This document shows positions 30,339-39,300 of a stretch of 64,000 bases of DNA, in pieces. Position 1 is the stretch's first letter; each line of letters starts with the position of its first letter. Made by a program: the position numbers and the translations under genes. Source of the DNA: Massilia rhizosphaerae (GTDB lineage Bacteria; Pseudomonadota; Gammaproteobacteria; Burkholderiales; Burkholderiaceae_D); assembly GCF_016093545.1 (NCBI RefSeq), contig NZ_JADKYX010000013.1, positions 62,001 through 126,000 of the forward strand, written 5' to 3'. A model generated the notes under the pieces. The model worked only from the letters and a program-made list of their open reading frames with translations. It made no database searches and was not told where the DNA came from.

Positions 30339-32627
30339 ATGAGTACCACTGGTGAGTCGCACGCCCTGTCGCCCGTCATGCCCCGCCCGCCGATTATCGG
30401 CGTGCCGTTCGATCCGCGCGCCGTCGACGGGCCGCGCGAGGAACCCGCATTCGACCTCAGGGGTTACCTGAACACGCTGTACGACAGCCGCTGGCTGATC
30501 GGCGGCATCACGGCCTTCATCACCCTGGTGGCCGTGTTGTACGCGCTCGTCGCCAAGCCCGTGTTCGAAGCCAATCTGATGATCCACGTCGAGGAAGAAA
30601 GCCCGAACGCGTCGAAGAACATCCTCTCCGAAGCGTCGTCGCTGTTCGAAACCAAGAAGGCGGCCATCGCCGAGATGGAGTTGCTGCGCTCGCGCATGGT
30701 CGTCTCGCGCGCGGTCGACAACCTGCAGTTGTACATCGACGTGCGGCCCAAGTACTTCCCCATCGCCGGCTTCTGGTTCGCCAACCAGAACGCCAACGCG
30801 CTGTCGAAGCCGGGCCTGTTCGGTTACGGCGGCTACGTCTGGGGCAGCGAACGGGCCGAGGTGTCGCTGTTCGAAGTGCCGGAGGCATGGCTGGGACGCG
30901 AGTTCACGCTGACGGCGCTCGGCCACGACCGCTACCGGTTTTCCGGCGGCGGCCAGCGCATCGTGTTCGAAGGCGAGGTCGGGCTGCGCTACCGCGTGCC
31001 GACGCCCGAAGGGCTCATCGAACTCAAGGTCGACCGCCTGTCCGCGAATCCGGGCGGCCGCTTCCGCCTGCGCCGCATGTCGCGCTTCGCGATGATCGAG
31101 GCGATCCAGAACGCGCTCGTGATCACCGAGCAGGGCAAGCAGTCCGGCATCATCGAAGTCAGGCTGCAGGGAGAGAATGCGCGTCGCACGTATGCCGTGC
31201 TGAGCGAACTCGGCCGTGAATACATGCGGCAGAATCTCGCGCGCAAGACCGAGGAAGCGGAAAAGTCGCTGGCCTTCCTCAATCAGCAACTGCCCATCCT
31301 CAAGCGCCAGCTGGAACAGGCGGAAGACCGCTACAACCAGTTCCGTAACGCCCACAACACGGTCGACCTGCAGGAAGAAGCGCGCATGAGCCTGGCCCAG
31401 GCCGCGGCGGCGCGGGCACGGCGCATGGACCTGATCCAGAAGAAGACGGAGTTGCTGGCCCGCTTCACGGAAGACCATCCCATCGTCGCCGCGATCAACC
31501 GCCAGCTCAAGGAAGTCGACACGGAAATCGACCAGGTCAACGCCCGCATCAAGGACTTACCCGTGCTCGAGCAGGATGAAGCGCGCCTGACGCGCGACAT
31601 CAAGGTCAATACCGATCTCTATACGGCCTTGTCGAACACCGCCCAGCAATTGCGCCTGATTTCGGTCGGACGGGTCAGCAATGTGCGGATGGTCGACGCG
31701 CCGATCGCGCCGGAAAAGCCGATCAAGCCGAACCGGCCGCTGATCGTGGCGCTGGCCGTCGTCACGGGCCTGTTCCTCGGCACCCTGATCGCGTTCACGC
31801 GCAAGGCCATGATGGGCGGGATCGACGATCCGCAAGCCATCGAGCGGTTGCTGCGTGCGCGCGTCGTCTATGCGACCATCCCGCACAGCAATAACCAGGA
31901 CAAGCTGATGCGCAAGGCGAGGAGCGACGGCGGCGTGCTGCCGCTGCTGGCCCAGATCATTCCCGAGGATCCCGCCATCGAAAGCCTGCGCAGCTTCCGC
32001 GCCGCGCTGCTGTTTTCCATGCCTCATTTCCGCAACAATATCGTGATGTTCGCCGGACCCACGCGGGGCCTCGGCAAGTCCTTCGTGTCCGCCAACTTCG
32101 CGGCCGTGATGGCGGCCAGCGGCAAGCGCGTGCTGCTGATCGACTCGGATTTGCGCAACGGCCAGCTCCACCGCTATTTCGGCATCAGCCGCGAGCGGGG
32201 CCTGTCGCGTGCCATCCTGGGCCAGTCGTCGATCGACGAGGTGATCCATCACGACGTCGTCGAGAACCTCGACTTCATCCCGACGGGGGAATTGCCGCCG
32301 AACCGTTCCGAATTCCTGCTGCACCTGAACTTCGGCGGCCTGCTGCACCGGGTCGCGGCCCACTACGACCTGGTGTTGCTCGATCCGCCGCCGTTGCTCG
32401 ACGTGGCGGATGCACTGATCATCGGCGGGCACGCGGGCGCCGTCTTCATCGTCGCCCGCTCGGGGCGCACGAACGAATCCGAGATCAACGAATCGATCAA
32501 GCGCCTGAACCACGCCGGGATCTCCCCCCAGGGCGTGCTGTTCAACGACATGGCGCCCCGCCTCGGCGCTTACGGTGCCTATACCAAGTTCACGGCGGCG
32601 GGACAGATCGGCTTTTCCGCCGGTTGA
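30339..32627 (+). CDS. Polysaccharide co-polymerase/tyrosine autokinase (Wzc type)
   Basis: 762 aa. Wzz domain with two membrane helices (about 52-72 and 467-487) around a large periplasmic coiled coil (about 300-430), then a BY-kinase domain with Walker A GPTRGLGKS (573-581), Walker A' VLLIDSDLRNG and Walker B LVLLDPP. It controls chain length and export with the Wza-type partner. Unlike E. coli Wzc, the tail has only two tyrosines (GAYGAYTKF), not a cluster of five to seven, so autophosphorylation control may be reduced. Confidence 0.93.
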   Translation: MSTTGESHALSPVMPRPPIIGVPFDPRAVDGPREEPAFDLRGYLNTLYDSRWLIGGITAFITLVAVLYALVAKPVFEANLMIHVEEESPNASKNILSEASSLFETKKAAIAEMELLRSRMVVSRAVDNLQLYIDVRPKYFPIAGFWFANQNANALSKPGLFGYGGYVWGSERAEVSLFEVPEAWLGREFTLTALGHDRYRFSGGGQRIVFEGEVGLRYRVPTPEGLIELKVDRLSANPGGRFRLRRMSRFAMIEAIQNALVITEQGKQSGIIEVRLQGENARRTYAVLSELGREYMRQNLARKTEEAEKSLAFLNQQLPILKRQLEQAEDRYNQFRNAHNTVDLQEEARMSLAQAAAARARRMDLIQKKTELLARFTEDHPIVAAINRQLKEVDTEIDQVNARIKDLPVLEQDEARLTRDIKVNTDLYTALSNTAQQLRLISVGRVSNVRMVDAPIAPEKPIKPNRPLIVALAVVTGLFLGTLIAFTRKAMMGGIDDPQAIERLLRARVVYATIPHSNNQDKLMRKARSDGGVLPLLAQIIPEDPAIESLRSFRAALLFSMPHFRNNIVMFAGPTRGLGKSFVSANFAAVMAASGKRVLLIDSDLRNGQLHRYFGISRERGLSRAILGQSSIDEVIHHDVVENLDFIPTGELPPNRSEFLLHLNFGGLLHRVAAHYDLVLLDPPPLLDVADALIIGGHAGAVFIVARSGRTNESEINESIKRLNHAGISPQGVLFNDMAPRLGAYGAYTKFTAAGQIGFSAG

Positions 32628-32870
32628 GCGGAAGGGTTGCGTCGACCTCCATCCTTTACGGCGTGGAGGTCGGACGAAGCGGTCGACTGCCTCGCATTGA
32701 CGATTCCAAGGACGATTCCAAGCGAACGGTTCCTGGAGCGCGGGACATCCGCGCCAGCTTGCTGCGCGTGCTGCGAGGCCGCGCGTGCGGTTGCAGCGAA
32801 CGGGCGATCGCGCGGACGGTGAGTCGACCGCCGGCGTGATCGTGGCCGGATGGAGGGTGAGGACCACCTG

Positions 32871-34100
32871 TCACTTCATCGAGGACGAAGCCATCGACGC
32901 GCGCCGGGGGCGTGGCTGCAGCGCATTCTTGACCGCGCGGCGCACGCGGAACGTATGGGATTCGAACAGCCGGTACGACAGCCATGCGGCGGCCAGCAGG
33001 ATCGCCAGCATGCCGGCATACACGGCGTAATCCAGTGGCGCATGGGGTACAAGGCGATCGCGCCCGAACGTTTGCAGCCCGGCGTGCCGCAGCAGTTTGA
33101 TGATGGGAATGTGCGTGACGTAGAGCGTGAACGAAAACTCCGACAGCGTGTGCGCAACCCGGGTGATGCCGTGCATCCAGGACGAGGTCGTGGCGAGCGG
33201 CGTCTGCATCGACGCCAGGAAGACGAGCAAGGGCAGGCTGTACACGAGATCTTGCGCGAACGAGGTCAGGTTGAGGTCGTCATTGCTGCCGCGCAGGCGG
33301 AAGTAGATCGAACAGGCGGCCGCGACCGTGATCGTGGCCAGGCGCGCGCCATTGCCGCAGTCGATGCGGATGCGCGAGAACGCGGCGCCAAGCAGCCAGA
33401 GCGTGAAGTACAAGGTGATCGAGAAAGGCAGGGACGTGCCCAGCACCAGGAGCAGGGCCGCGGCACCAACCTGGCGTACGCGGCTTCGGCTCAAGAACAT
33501 GATCAGCAGCAGGGGAAACTGGATGTAGTACCAGGTCTCGTTGGCCAGGCTCCACAGCGCATAGTTGCCCCCGAAATTTTCCACGACGACGGTTTGCAGA
33601 CCCACCAGGTTGCCGAGAAACGTGGTGGCCGAGTAGTCGTTGGCGGTCGCCACATCGGCGCGGGAAGGATCGACGCCGTTCGTCAGGATACCGACGAGCA
33701 GCATCAGGCACAGGGCCGGGATGAGGACCGTCCACAGCCGTGTGAGGCGATCGATCGCGTAGGGCAGCCACGGCGAGGTATCGTCCTCCGCGGCGTCCGC
33801 CGGCCCGGCTGCGCGTCCCAGTTTGTTGAGCAGGCTGCCGCCGACCAGCCAGCCGCTGATCAGGAAAAAGATGACGACCGCCTGGTGCGCGAAGCCGGTG
33901 GCGAAGGCCAGCGCCTGGTAATAGATGGGGGGATGGACGATCTCATGCAGCCCCGGGAATATTTCGGCGCGCAGGTGCGCGGCCGCGACTTGCAACGCCG
34001 CCAGGCCACGCATCAGGGAGATCAGCACGGAGCAACCGGTAGTGTTGTCGAGCTGGCTCTGTCGCTGCCAGTGGATGGATGGAAGGTGCGTGGTTGACAT
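32871..34100 (-). CDS. Membrane O-acyltransferase (acyltransferase 3 family)
   Basis: 409 aa, about ten hydrophobic helices. MRGLAALQVAAAHLRAEIFPGL holds the family's early helix with its conserved basic residue and a His in the HL position; SGWLVGGSLLNKLGRAAG and the long C-terminal helix series follow. Enzymes of this family put acetyl or succinyl groups on surface polysaccharides. The ATG at 34100 follows AGGAGG. Last gene of the - polysaccharide operon; a 243-bp gap with a 9-bp hairpin (32643-32672) and a 12-bp tandem repeat (32699-32722) separates it from the convergent wzc-type gene. Confidence 0.88.
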   Translation of the reverse strand: MSTTHLPSIHWQRQSQLDNTTGCSVLISLMRGLAALQVAAAHLRAEIFPGLHEIVHPPIYYQALAFATGFAHQAVVIFFLISGWLVGGSLLNKLGRAAGPADAAEDDTSPWLPYAIDRLTRLWTVLIPALCLMLLVGILTNGVDPSRADVATANDYSATTFLGNLVGLQTVVVENFGGNYALWSLANETWYYIQFPLLLIMFLSRSRVRQVGAAALLLVLGTSLPFSITLYFTLWLLGAAFSRIRIDCGNGARLATITVAAACSIYFRLRGSNDDLNLTSFAQDLVYSLPLLVFLASMQTPLATTSSWMHGITRVAHTLSEFSFTLYVTHIPIIKLLRHAGLQTFGRDRLVPHAPLDYAVYAGMLAILLAAAWLSYRLFESHTFRVRRAVKNALQPRPRRASMASSSMK

Positions 34101-34130
34101 GGAAACCTCCTGATGAAAGGACCCGGGACC

Positions 34131-34733
34131 TTAGCCGCAGTTGTCCCAGGGGTAGGGATAGGAATTGCCGGAGAGGGCCAACGCGAGCCGGACCATCCAG
34201 TAGCCGACGGACACCGCGTGCAGGGCCAGTGCCGTCGCGCCGGACGCGAGGGCGGCGCAGGCGATGGCACGGCCCGTCGGCGGCGCGGGTGCGCCGCCCG
34301 CCAGGTGGACGGTGCAAAGGAACGCGGCCGTGCCGATGATCCAGCCGGCGACGGCTTCGGCCGGCGTGTGTTCGCCGGCATGGACGAGGGCCATGGCCAC
34401 GGCGACACCGAGACCGAGCGCCAGCAGGGCGGCACCGCGACGCACCGCCGGCGCGCAGCGTTGCGTCACTAGCCAGCACAGCGTGGGGACGGCGGCCGTG
34501 AACCCGGCGGCGTGGCCGCTGACGGCCTTGTAGCCCAGCGCCGGCAAGCCCGTATCCCAGCCCAGGAAGGCGACCTTGGTCGCCGCGACGAGGCCCAGCG
34601 CGAGCCCGAACACGAGACACCAGCCGAGGGCGGCGCGCCAGGCGCGGGCCGCCAGCAGCCACGCGGCGATCGCACTGCCGGCCGGGAGCGTGAGGGACAA
34701 GTCGCCCAGGTGGAACAGTTTGGACCAGTCCAT
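34131..34733 (-). CDS. PAP2-family membrane phosphatase
   Basis: 200 aa, five to six membrane helices. The phosphatase motifs are recognisable though divergent: KAVSGHAAGF (PSGH-like, with the nucleophile-activating His) and HAGEHTPAEAVAGW (the second His/Asp motif, Glu before the His). In polysaccharide operons such enzymes recycle undecaprenyl pyrophosphate to the monophosphate carrier, a role that suits the priming transferase 17 bp upstream in the operon. Confidence 0.75.
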   Translation of the reverse strand: MDWSKLFHLGDLSLTLPAGSAIAAWLLAARAWRAALGWCLVFGLALGLVAATKVAFLGWDTGLPALGYKAVSGHAAGFTAAVPTLCWLVTQRCAPAVRRGAALLALGLGVAVAMALVHAGEHTPAEAVAGWIIGTAAFLCTVHLAGGAPAPPTGRAIACAALASGATALALHAVSVGYWMVRLALALSGNSYPYPWDNCG

Positions 34734-34749
34734 GGCGGCAACCGGCTTG

Positions 34750-35340
34750 CTACTTCAGGATCGCGGCGAGCGTCCGGAAGATGATGCGCAGGTCGAGCCA
34801 GAACGTCCGCTCGCGCACATAGCGTTGGTAATACTCGAGCTTGACGGGCAGGATCGTCTCGACGTACGTCCGCTCGGGATCCTGCGCGCGTCCGAGGATG
34901 TCGTTCTCATCCTTGTACAGGATGGCCGCCAGGTCCGTGATCCCGGGCGCCACCGACAGCACGGTCTGGCGTACCGCAGGCGGATAGCGGTCGACGTAGC
35001 GCGGCACTTCCGGCCGCGGGCCGACGAGGCTCATCGTGCCCTCCAGCACGTTCAACAGCTGGGGCAGTTCGTCCAGTTTCGTGCGGCGCAGGAAGCGGCC
35101 CGCGCGGGTGATGCGCGGGTCCTGGCCGACCGTCAGCTGGCGGCCGCCGTCGGGGCGGTCGGCCATCGTGCGGAATTTATAGATGTGGAAGTGGCGGCCG
35201 TGGCGTCCGACGCGGCGCTGGCGGAACAGCGCCGGTCCGGGCGAGTCGAGCCGGATCCACAGCGCGATCGCGAGCAGCGCGGGCGCCAGCAGGATCAGGC
35301 CGAGCGCTGCCGCCGCCACGTCGAACAGGCGCTTGCTCAT
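34750..35340 (-). CDS. Priming sugar-1-phosphate transferase (monotopic type)
   Basis: 196 aa from the ATG at 35340. One N-terminal membrane helix (AAAALGLILLAPALLAIALWI), then the catalytic domain with YKFRTM, the Asp-Glu DELPQLLNVLEG and MSLVGPRPEVPRYV. It transfers a sugar phosphate to undecaprenyl phosphate, starting each repeat unit. It is the short, PglC/WbaP-catalytic-core type without the large N-terminal membrane domain. The ATG overlaps the stop of the aminotransferase gene (ATGA). Confidence 0.92.
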   Translation of the reverse strand: MSKRLFDVAAAALGLILLAPALLAIALWIRLDSPGPALFRQRRVGRHGRHFHIYKFRTMADRPDGGRQLTVGQDPRITRAGRFLRRTKLDELPQLLNVLEGTMSLVGPRPEVPRYVDRYPPAVRQTVLSVAPGITDLAAILYKDENDILGRAQDPERTYVETILPVKLEYYQRYVRERTFWLDLRIIFRTLAAILK

Positions 35341-36527
35341 GCCAGCAGCTCGACCAGGTGGCGGATGACGCGGTCCTGGTCGGCGTCGCTCATCTTCGTG
35401 TACAGCGGCAGCGTGAGCATGCCCTGGTAGCACGCTTCGGCGACGGGGAAGCGGGCGGGCGACAGGTCGTAGGTGTCGCGCCAGTAAGGATGGCGGTGCA
35501 GCGGAATGAAGTGCACGCTGGTGCCGATGCCGCGCCGGGCGAGCTCGGCGATCAGCGCGTCGCGCCCGAGCCGCGCCTCCGGCGCCAGGCGGACCACGTA
35601 CAAATGCCAGGCATGCGTGCTGGCGCCGTCCGGACGGGCGGGCAGCCGCAACGGCAGGCCCGCGAGGCCGTCGTGGTAGCGCCGCGCCAGGTGGGCCCGG
35701 CGCGCGGCGAAGCGGTCGATCTTGCGCAGTTGCTGGATGCCGATGGCGGAGGCGATGTCCGTCAGGTTGTACTTGAAGCCGGCGGCCACGACCTCGTAAT
35801 ACCAGGCCGGCTTGTGCGACACGTAGCGGTCGAAGGCGTCCTGGCTGATGCCGTGCAGGCGCATCACGCGCACGCGCCGCGCGAGTTCGGGATCGCGCGT
35901 GACGACCATGCCGCCTTCACCCGTCGTCATCGTCTTGTTGGCGTAAAAGCTGAACACGGTGACGTCGCTGTCCAGGGTGCCGACCAGCCGGCCCTTGTAG
36001 CGGGTCGGGAAGGCGTGCGCGGCGTCCTCCACGACGCGCAGACCATGGCGGCGCGCCAGCGCCAGCAGGGCATCCATGTCGCAGGCCAGGCCGGCATAGT
36101 GGACGGGGACGACGGCGCGCGTGCGCGGCGTGAGCGCCGCTTCGACGGCCTCGACGGACAGCGTCATCCGGTCCGGTTCCACGTCGACGAACACGGGACG
36201 GGCCCCCAGGTAGCGCACGACCTCGGCCGTGGCCGTGAACGTGAGCGTGGGGACGATGACGTCGTCGCCGGGGCCGATGCCCAGGCTTTCCAGCGCGAGG
36301 TGCAGGCCCGCCGTGGCGGAGTTCACGGAAATCGTCTGCAGGCCGCTGCCCAGGTAGGCGCCGAAATCCTGCTCGAATTGCCGGGTGGCCGGGCCGGTCG
36401 TGACCCAGCCGGAGCGCAGGCAGGCGACGACGGCGTCGATTTCCGCCTCGTCGATATCGGGCAGGGCGAACGGCAGGAAAGGCGTGGCGGTGACGGGGGC
36501 GTTGGTGGAGGTCAGGTCTTCAGGCAT
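35337..36527 (-). CDS. DegT/DnrJ/EryC1 sugar aminotransferase
   Basis: 396 aa from the ATG at 36527. PLP Lys in FSFYANKTMTTGEGG; VEDAAHAFPTRYKG and NSATAGLHLALESLGIG are family motifs. It aminates a keto-sugar nucleotide, plausibly the 4-keto-6-deoxy sugar made by the WbpM-like dehydratase at 47.1-49.2 kb; this pairing is an inference. The start lies inside the end of the preceding GT gene (16-bp overlap), and the stop overlaps the priming transferase start. Confidence 0.92.
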   Translation of the reverse strand: MPEDLTSTNAPVTATPFLPFALPDIDEAEIDAVVACLRSGWVTTGPATRQFEQDFGAYLGSGLQTISVNSATAGLHLALESLGIGPGDDVIVPTLTFTATAEVVRYLGARPVFVDVEPDRMTLSVEAVEAALTPRTRAVVPVHYAGLACDMDALLALARRHGLRVVEDAAHAFPTRYKGRLVGTLDSDVTVFSFYANKTMTTGEGGMVVTRDPELARRVRVMRLHGISQDAFDRYVSHKPAWYYEVVAAGFKYNLTDIASAIGIQQLRKIDRFAARRAHLARRYHDGLAGLPLRLPARPDGASTHAWHLYVVRLAPEARLGRDALIAELARRGIGTSVHFIPLHRHPYWRDTYDLSPARFPVAEACYQGMLTLPLYTKMSDADQDRVIRHLVELLA

Positions 36528-37765
36528 GGCGGTTCTCCAGCGAGTGCGGTCAGGAAGCGTCGACCGAGGACGGGATACGTGTGGTTGGCCAGCGCGTGAT
36601 CGCGCCCGCGCCGGCCGAGCGCGGCGCGCGTGGGCGCGTCCAGCGCCTGCATGGCGAGTACGGCGTCGGCGATGGCTTGCGGATCGTCCGGTGCGACCGT
36701 CAATCCGCAGCCGGCCTCCATGACGGGGTCGTTGCCGGCCTCGACGGCGTGGACGATGGGACGGCCGGCCATCATGTAGTCGATCAGCTTGTTCGGCGAG
36801 ATGCCGAAGCGGTACAGCGCCTGGCGGCGCCAGCCGATGTAGGCGACGTCGAAGCGCCGCAGCAGGGCGGGCACCTGGGATTTCGCGACCGGGTCGAAGA
36901 AGTGGACGTTGTCCAGGCCCAGCGCGGCGGCCCGTGCCTCCAGCGCGGGCTTGTCGGGACCGCCGCCGACCAGCACGAAGGCGACGGGACGGCCGCGCAG
37001 CCGGTGCGCCGCGTCGAGCAGCGTGCCGAGCGCGTTCGCGATGCCGTGCGTGCCGGCATAGCCGACGATGAACCGGTCCTGCCGGCGCAAGCCGTCGAGG
37101 ACGACGTCGAGCCGGCCGGGCAGCGGCACCGCAGCGCCTTTCCATTCGTCCGGATCGACGCCGTTCGGCACCAGGTGCAGCTTGTGCGGCGCCATGCCGT
37201 GCGCTTCGAGGTGGGGACGCACCTTGGGCAGGATCGAGACGATGGCGTCGGCGCGGCGGCAGGCGAAGTCTTCCGCAGCCTGCAGCAGCATGATGAACGG
37301 ATGGCGGGGCGAATAGCCGCCCAGTTCCATCGGCGACAGCGGCCACAGGTCGTGTACCTCGTGCACCAGGCGGGCGCCGGCGCGGCGCGCGATGCGGGCG
37401 GCCGGCCAGATGTCGAGCGGATACGTGCTGGACGCGATCACGGCGTCCGGCTTGACCGTGCGCGCCAGCTGGTCGCCCGCCGCGTGCAGGCGCCACAGGA
37501 ACGCCGCCATATTGCGCAGTCGCGCCGCGCCGTTGCCGCGATACGGCGGTGTCGCCAGCCAGACGTAGGCGATGCCGTCGATGGTTTCTTCCATCCGCGT
37601 GCGCAGGCCCATGGTCGGCGCCTGCGTGCGCACATGCGAGGCAGAGGCGGCGACGATGGTGACCTCGTGCCCCGCGCGCACCCATTCCCGCGCGAGGTAG
37701 TAAGGACGGTATTCCATGCCGTGGCGTACCGATCCGGCGTAGTGGTTGATCAGCAGGATATTCAT
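36512..37765 (-). CDS. Glycosyltransferase family 4, WbuB-like
   Basis: 417 aa. The N-terminal domain begins MNILLINHYAGSVRHGMEYRPYYLAREW with the glycine/His loop; GT-B fold with C-terminal VGYAGTHGIANALGTLLDAA and the E-x7-E-type segment SPNKLIDYMMAGRPIVHAVEAGNDP. It resembles WbuB-type transferases that add fucosamine or another amino sugar. It overlaps the genes on both sides (ATGA at 37765). Confidence 0.88.
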   Translation of the reverse strand: MNILLINHYAGSVRHGMEYRPYYLAREWVRAGHEVTIVAASASHVRTQAPTMGLRTRMEETIDGIAYVWLATPPYRGNGAARLRNMAAFLWRLHAAGDQLARTVKPDAVIASSTYPLDIWPAARIARRAGARLVHEVHDLWPLSPMELGGYSPRHPFIMLLQAAEDFACRRADAIVSILPKVRPHLEAHGMAPHKLHLVPNGVDPDEWKGAAVPLPGRLDVVLDGLRRQDRFIVGYAGTHGIANALGTLLDAAHRLRGRPVAFVLVGGGPDKPALEARAAALGLDNVHFFDPVAKSQVPALLRRFDVAYIGWRRQALYRFGISPNKLIDYMMAGRPIVHAVEAGNDPVMEAGCGLTVAPDDPQAIADAVLAMQALDAPTRAALGRRGRDHALANHTYPVLGRRFLTALAGEPPCLKT

Positions 37766-38547
37766 GTGTGCCACACCACTTCTTCGGCCAGGCGCACCGC
37801 GTTGCAGCGGGTGCTTTCCAGCCAATTCGTTTCCCATTGCACGGGATGGGTGAGGAAGCAGACGCGTTCGTGGCGGCCGAGCGCATCGAACGGCGACAGC
37901 GGGTGGTAGTACACGGGGGGCGGCCGGTCGCTGATGTAGACGTCGAAGTGGCGCAGCAGGTCGGCATCGTAGGTTTCGCATTCGATGCCGCAGCGCCGGC
38001 GCAGGTCCGGGTCGCTCAAGAGCTCGTGGTTGATCACGTTCAGGCGGCGGTTGGCGAAGTCGCCATGGCTGGCGACCGTCGTCATCGGCGTGCCCAGGTG
38101 CTCGCCGATGCGCATGAAGTTGCGCACGAACTGCTCGCGGATCTCGGGGAAGCGGGCCCGCACCTCGTCGGCGCGGCGCAGGCGGTGGCGCTTGGCATAC
38201 GTCGCGACTTCCTCGTAGTGGTAGCTGGCTTCGCTGCCGGCCGCCTCGATGTCCCGCATGAAGCCGTAGTCCAGCGTACTGAGGCGGAAGTAATAACTGG
38301 CCCGGACGCCATGTTTCGTCTCGAGCGCGAACATCTTGCGCGCCGTGCGCAGGTCGCTGTCGATGTCGTGGCGGTGGACCAGCACGCGCGCAGGCGGCGC
38401 CGTGTCCCGGCCGATGGCGCGGTGGAAGTCGCGCACGGATATCTGCCGGTAGCCGCGCTCGGCGGCCCGGACGAGGAGGGCATCGTACTCGGACAGCCGC
38501 GACGGCATCAGGTAGTCCGAGTAGAGACGGTTGAGCAAGGTCTTCAT
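37762..38547 (-). CDS. Polysaccharide deacetylase-like protein
   Basis: 261 aa from the ATG at 38547. The segment RVLVHRHDIDSDLRTARKMFALE has the HDxD pattern of the NodB metal site, and YYFRLSTLDYGFMRDIEAAGSEASYHYEEVATYA resembles the second motif with its His; SHGDFANRR and HP near the end supply further ligands. No signal peptide, so it probably acts in the cytoplasm or at the inner face of the membrane on a carrier-linked sugar. The assignment is moderate. The stop overlaps the GT start (ATGA). Confidence 0.6.
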   Translation of the reverse strand: MKTLLNRLYSDYLMPSRLSEYDALLVRAAERGYRQISVRDFHRAIGRDTAPPARVLVHRHDIDSDLRTARKMFALETKHGVRASYYFRLSTLDYGFMRDIEAAGSEASYHYEEVATYAKRHRLRRADEVRARFPEIREQFVRNFMRIGEHLGTPMTTVASHGDFANRRLNVINHELLSDPDLRRRCGIECETYDADLLRHFDVYISDRPPPVYYHPLSPFDALGRHERVCFLTHPVQWETNWLESTRCNAVRLAEEVVWHT

Positions 38548-39236
38548 TGCAGCCGGTACTTCACGCGATAGGGTTCGAAGCCGACGATGCGCTTGAAGTG
38601 CTGCAGCCCGGACTGCGCACCGAAGAACGTGTCGTACATGACGTAGCGCACGCGTTGGCGCTCGATGAGGCGCGCGATGATCTCGACGATGAGCAGGTGC
38701 ATGATGCCGTCGTTGTTGCGCAGGCCGATCAATTGCGAGAACGCGCTGAAATTGCCGTAGCGTCCGATGTTCGCGTAGGCGACGAGCCGGCCCGCGTCGT
38801 TCAGGACGCCGTAATAGTCGAAGTGGGGCTGGCGCTCGTAACGCGTGACCTTGTCCAGGTACTTGCCGTCCATCGGCCGTCCCTGGCGCACGTCGAGCGA
38901 CGTGTTGATCGCGTGGATGGCGTCGACGTGGTCGTTGCGTTCGATCTCCGTGCAGACATAGCCGCGTGCCCTGGCCCGCTTGGCGTGCCACGCGCCTTTG
39001 TTCTTGCCCTGGATGGCATCGAAGTAGGCCGGCGCGGCGGGATAGCGGGCCAGGTCGACCAGCGCGGCGCCGATCGTCTTGTGGCCGATGAGCTTGTAGC
39101 GCGGATGCGGTTTCGTGTAATAGCGATAGGTGGCCGGGATGTCGTCCGGCTCGATCCGGGTATCGAAGCACAGGTCCGCTCGGGGGAGAGCGAGGACCTG
39201 GCGCAGCGTGTCGAAATGGCGCAGCAGGGTCGTCAT
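38544..39236 (-). CDS. Hypothetical, possibly GNAT-like sugar N-acyltransferase
   Basis: 230 aa, soluble. Pattern of mixed strands and helices with YANIGRYGNFSAFSQLIGLRNND and the C-terminal MYDTFFGAQSGLQHFKRIVGFEPYRVKY, which recalls the last strands of GNAT/FemAB-like folds (FKRxxGF). No family could be named with confidence. It starts 64 bp before the GT gene end upstream and is coupled (ATGA) to the deacetylase-like gene, so the two may act on the same residue. Confidence 0.5.
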   Translation of the reverse strand: MTTLLRHFDTLRQVLALPRADLCFDTRIEPDDIPATYRYYTKPHPRYKLIGHKTIGAALVDLARYPAAPAYFDAIQGKNKGAWHAKRARARGYVCTEIERNDHVDAIHAINTSLDVRQGRPMDGKYLDKVTRYERQPHFDYYGVLNDAGRLVAYANIGRYGNFSAFSQLIGLRNNDGIMHLLIVEIIARLIERQRVRYVMYDTFFGAQSGLQHFKRIVGFEPYRVKYRLQ

Positions 39237-39300
39237 GGTACGTGGGCTCGGCGGTGCACGGTCGGTGGAAAACGGGCGGAAGCGCAGCGGACTTCAATGC

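Noticed and set aside
32628..32870. Gene between the wzc-type gene and the acyltransferase gene
   Set aside because: Short frames exist on both strands but none has a ribosome site or known pattern; only a hairpin and a 12-bp tandem repeat are visible.
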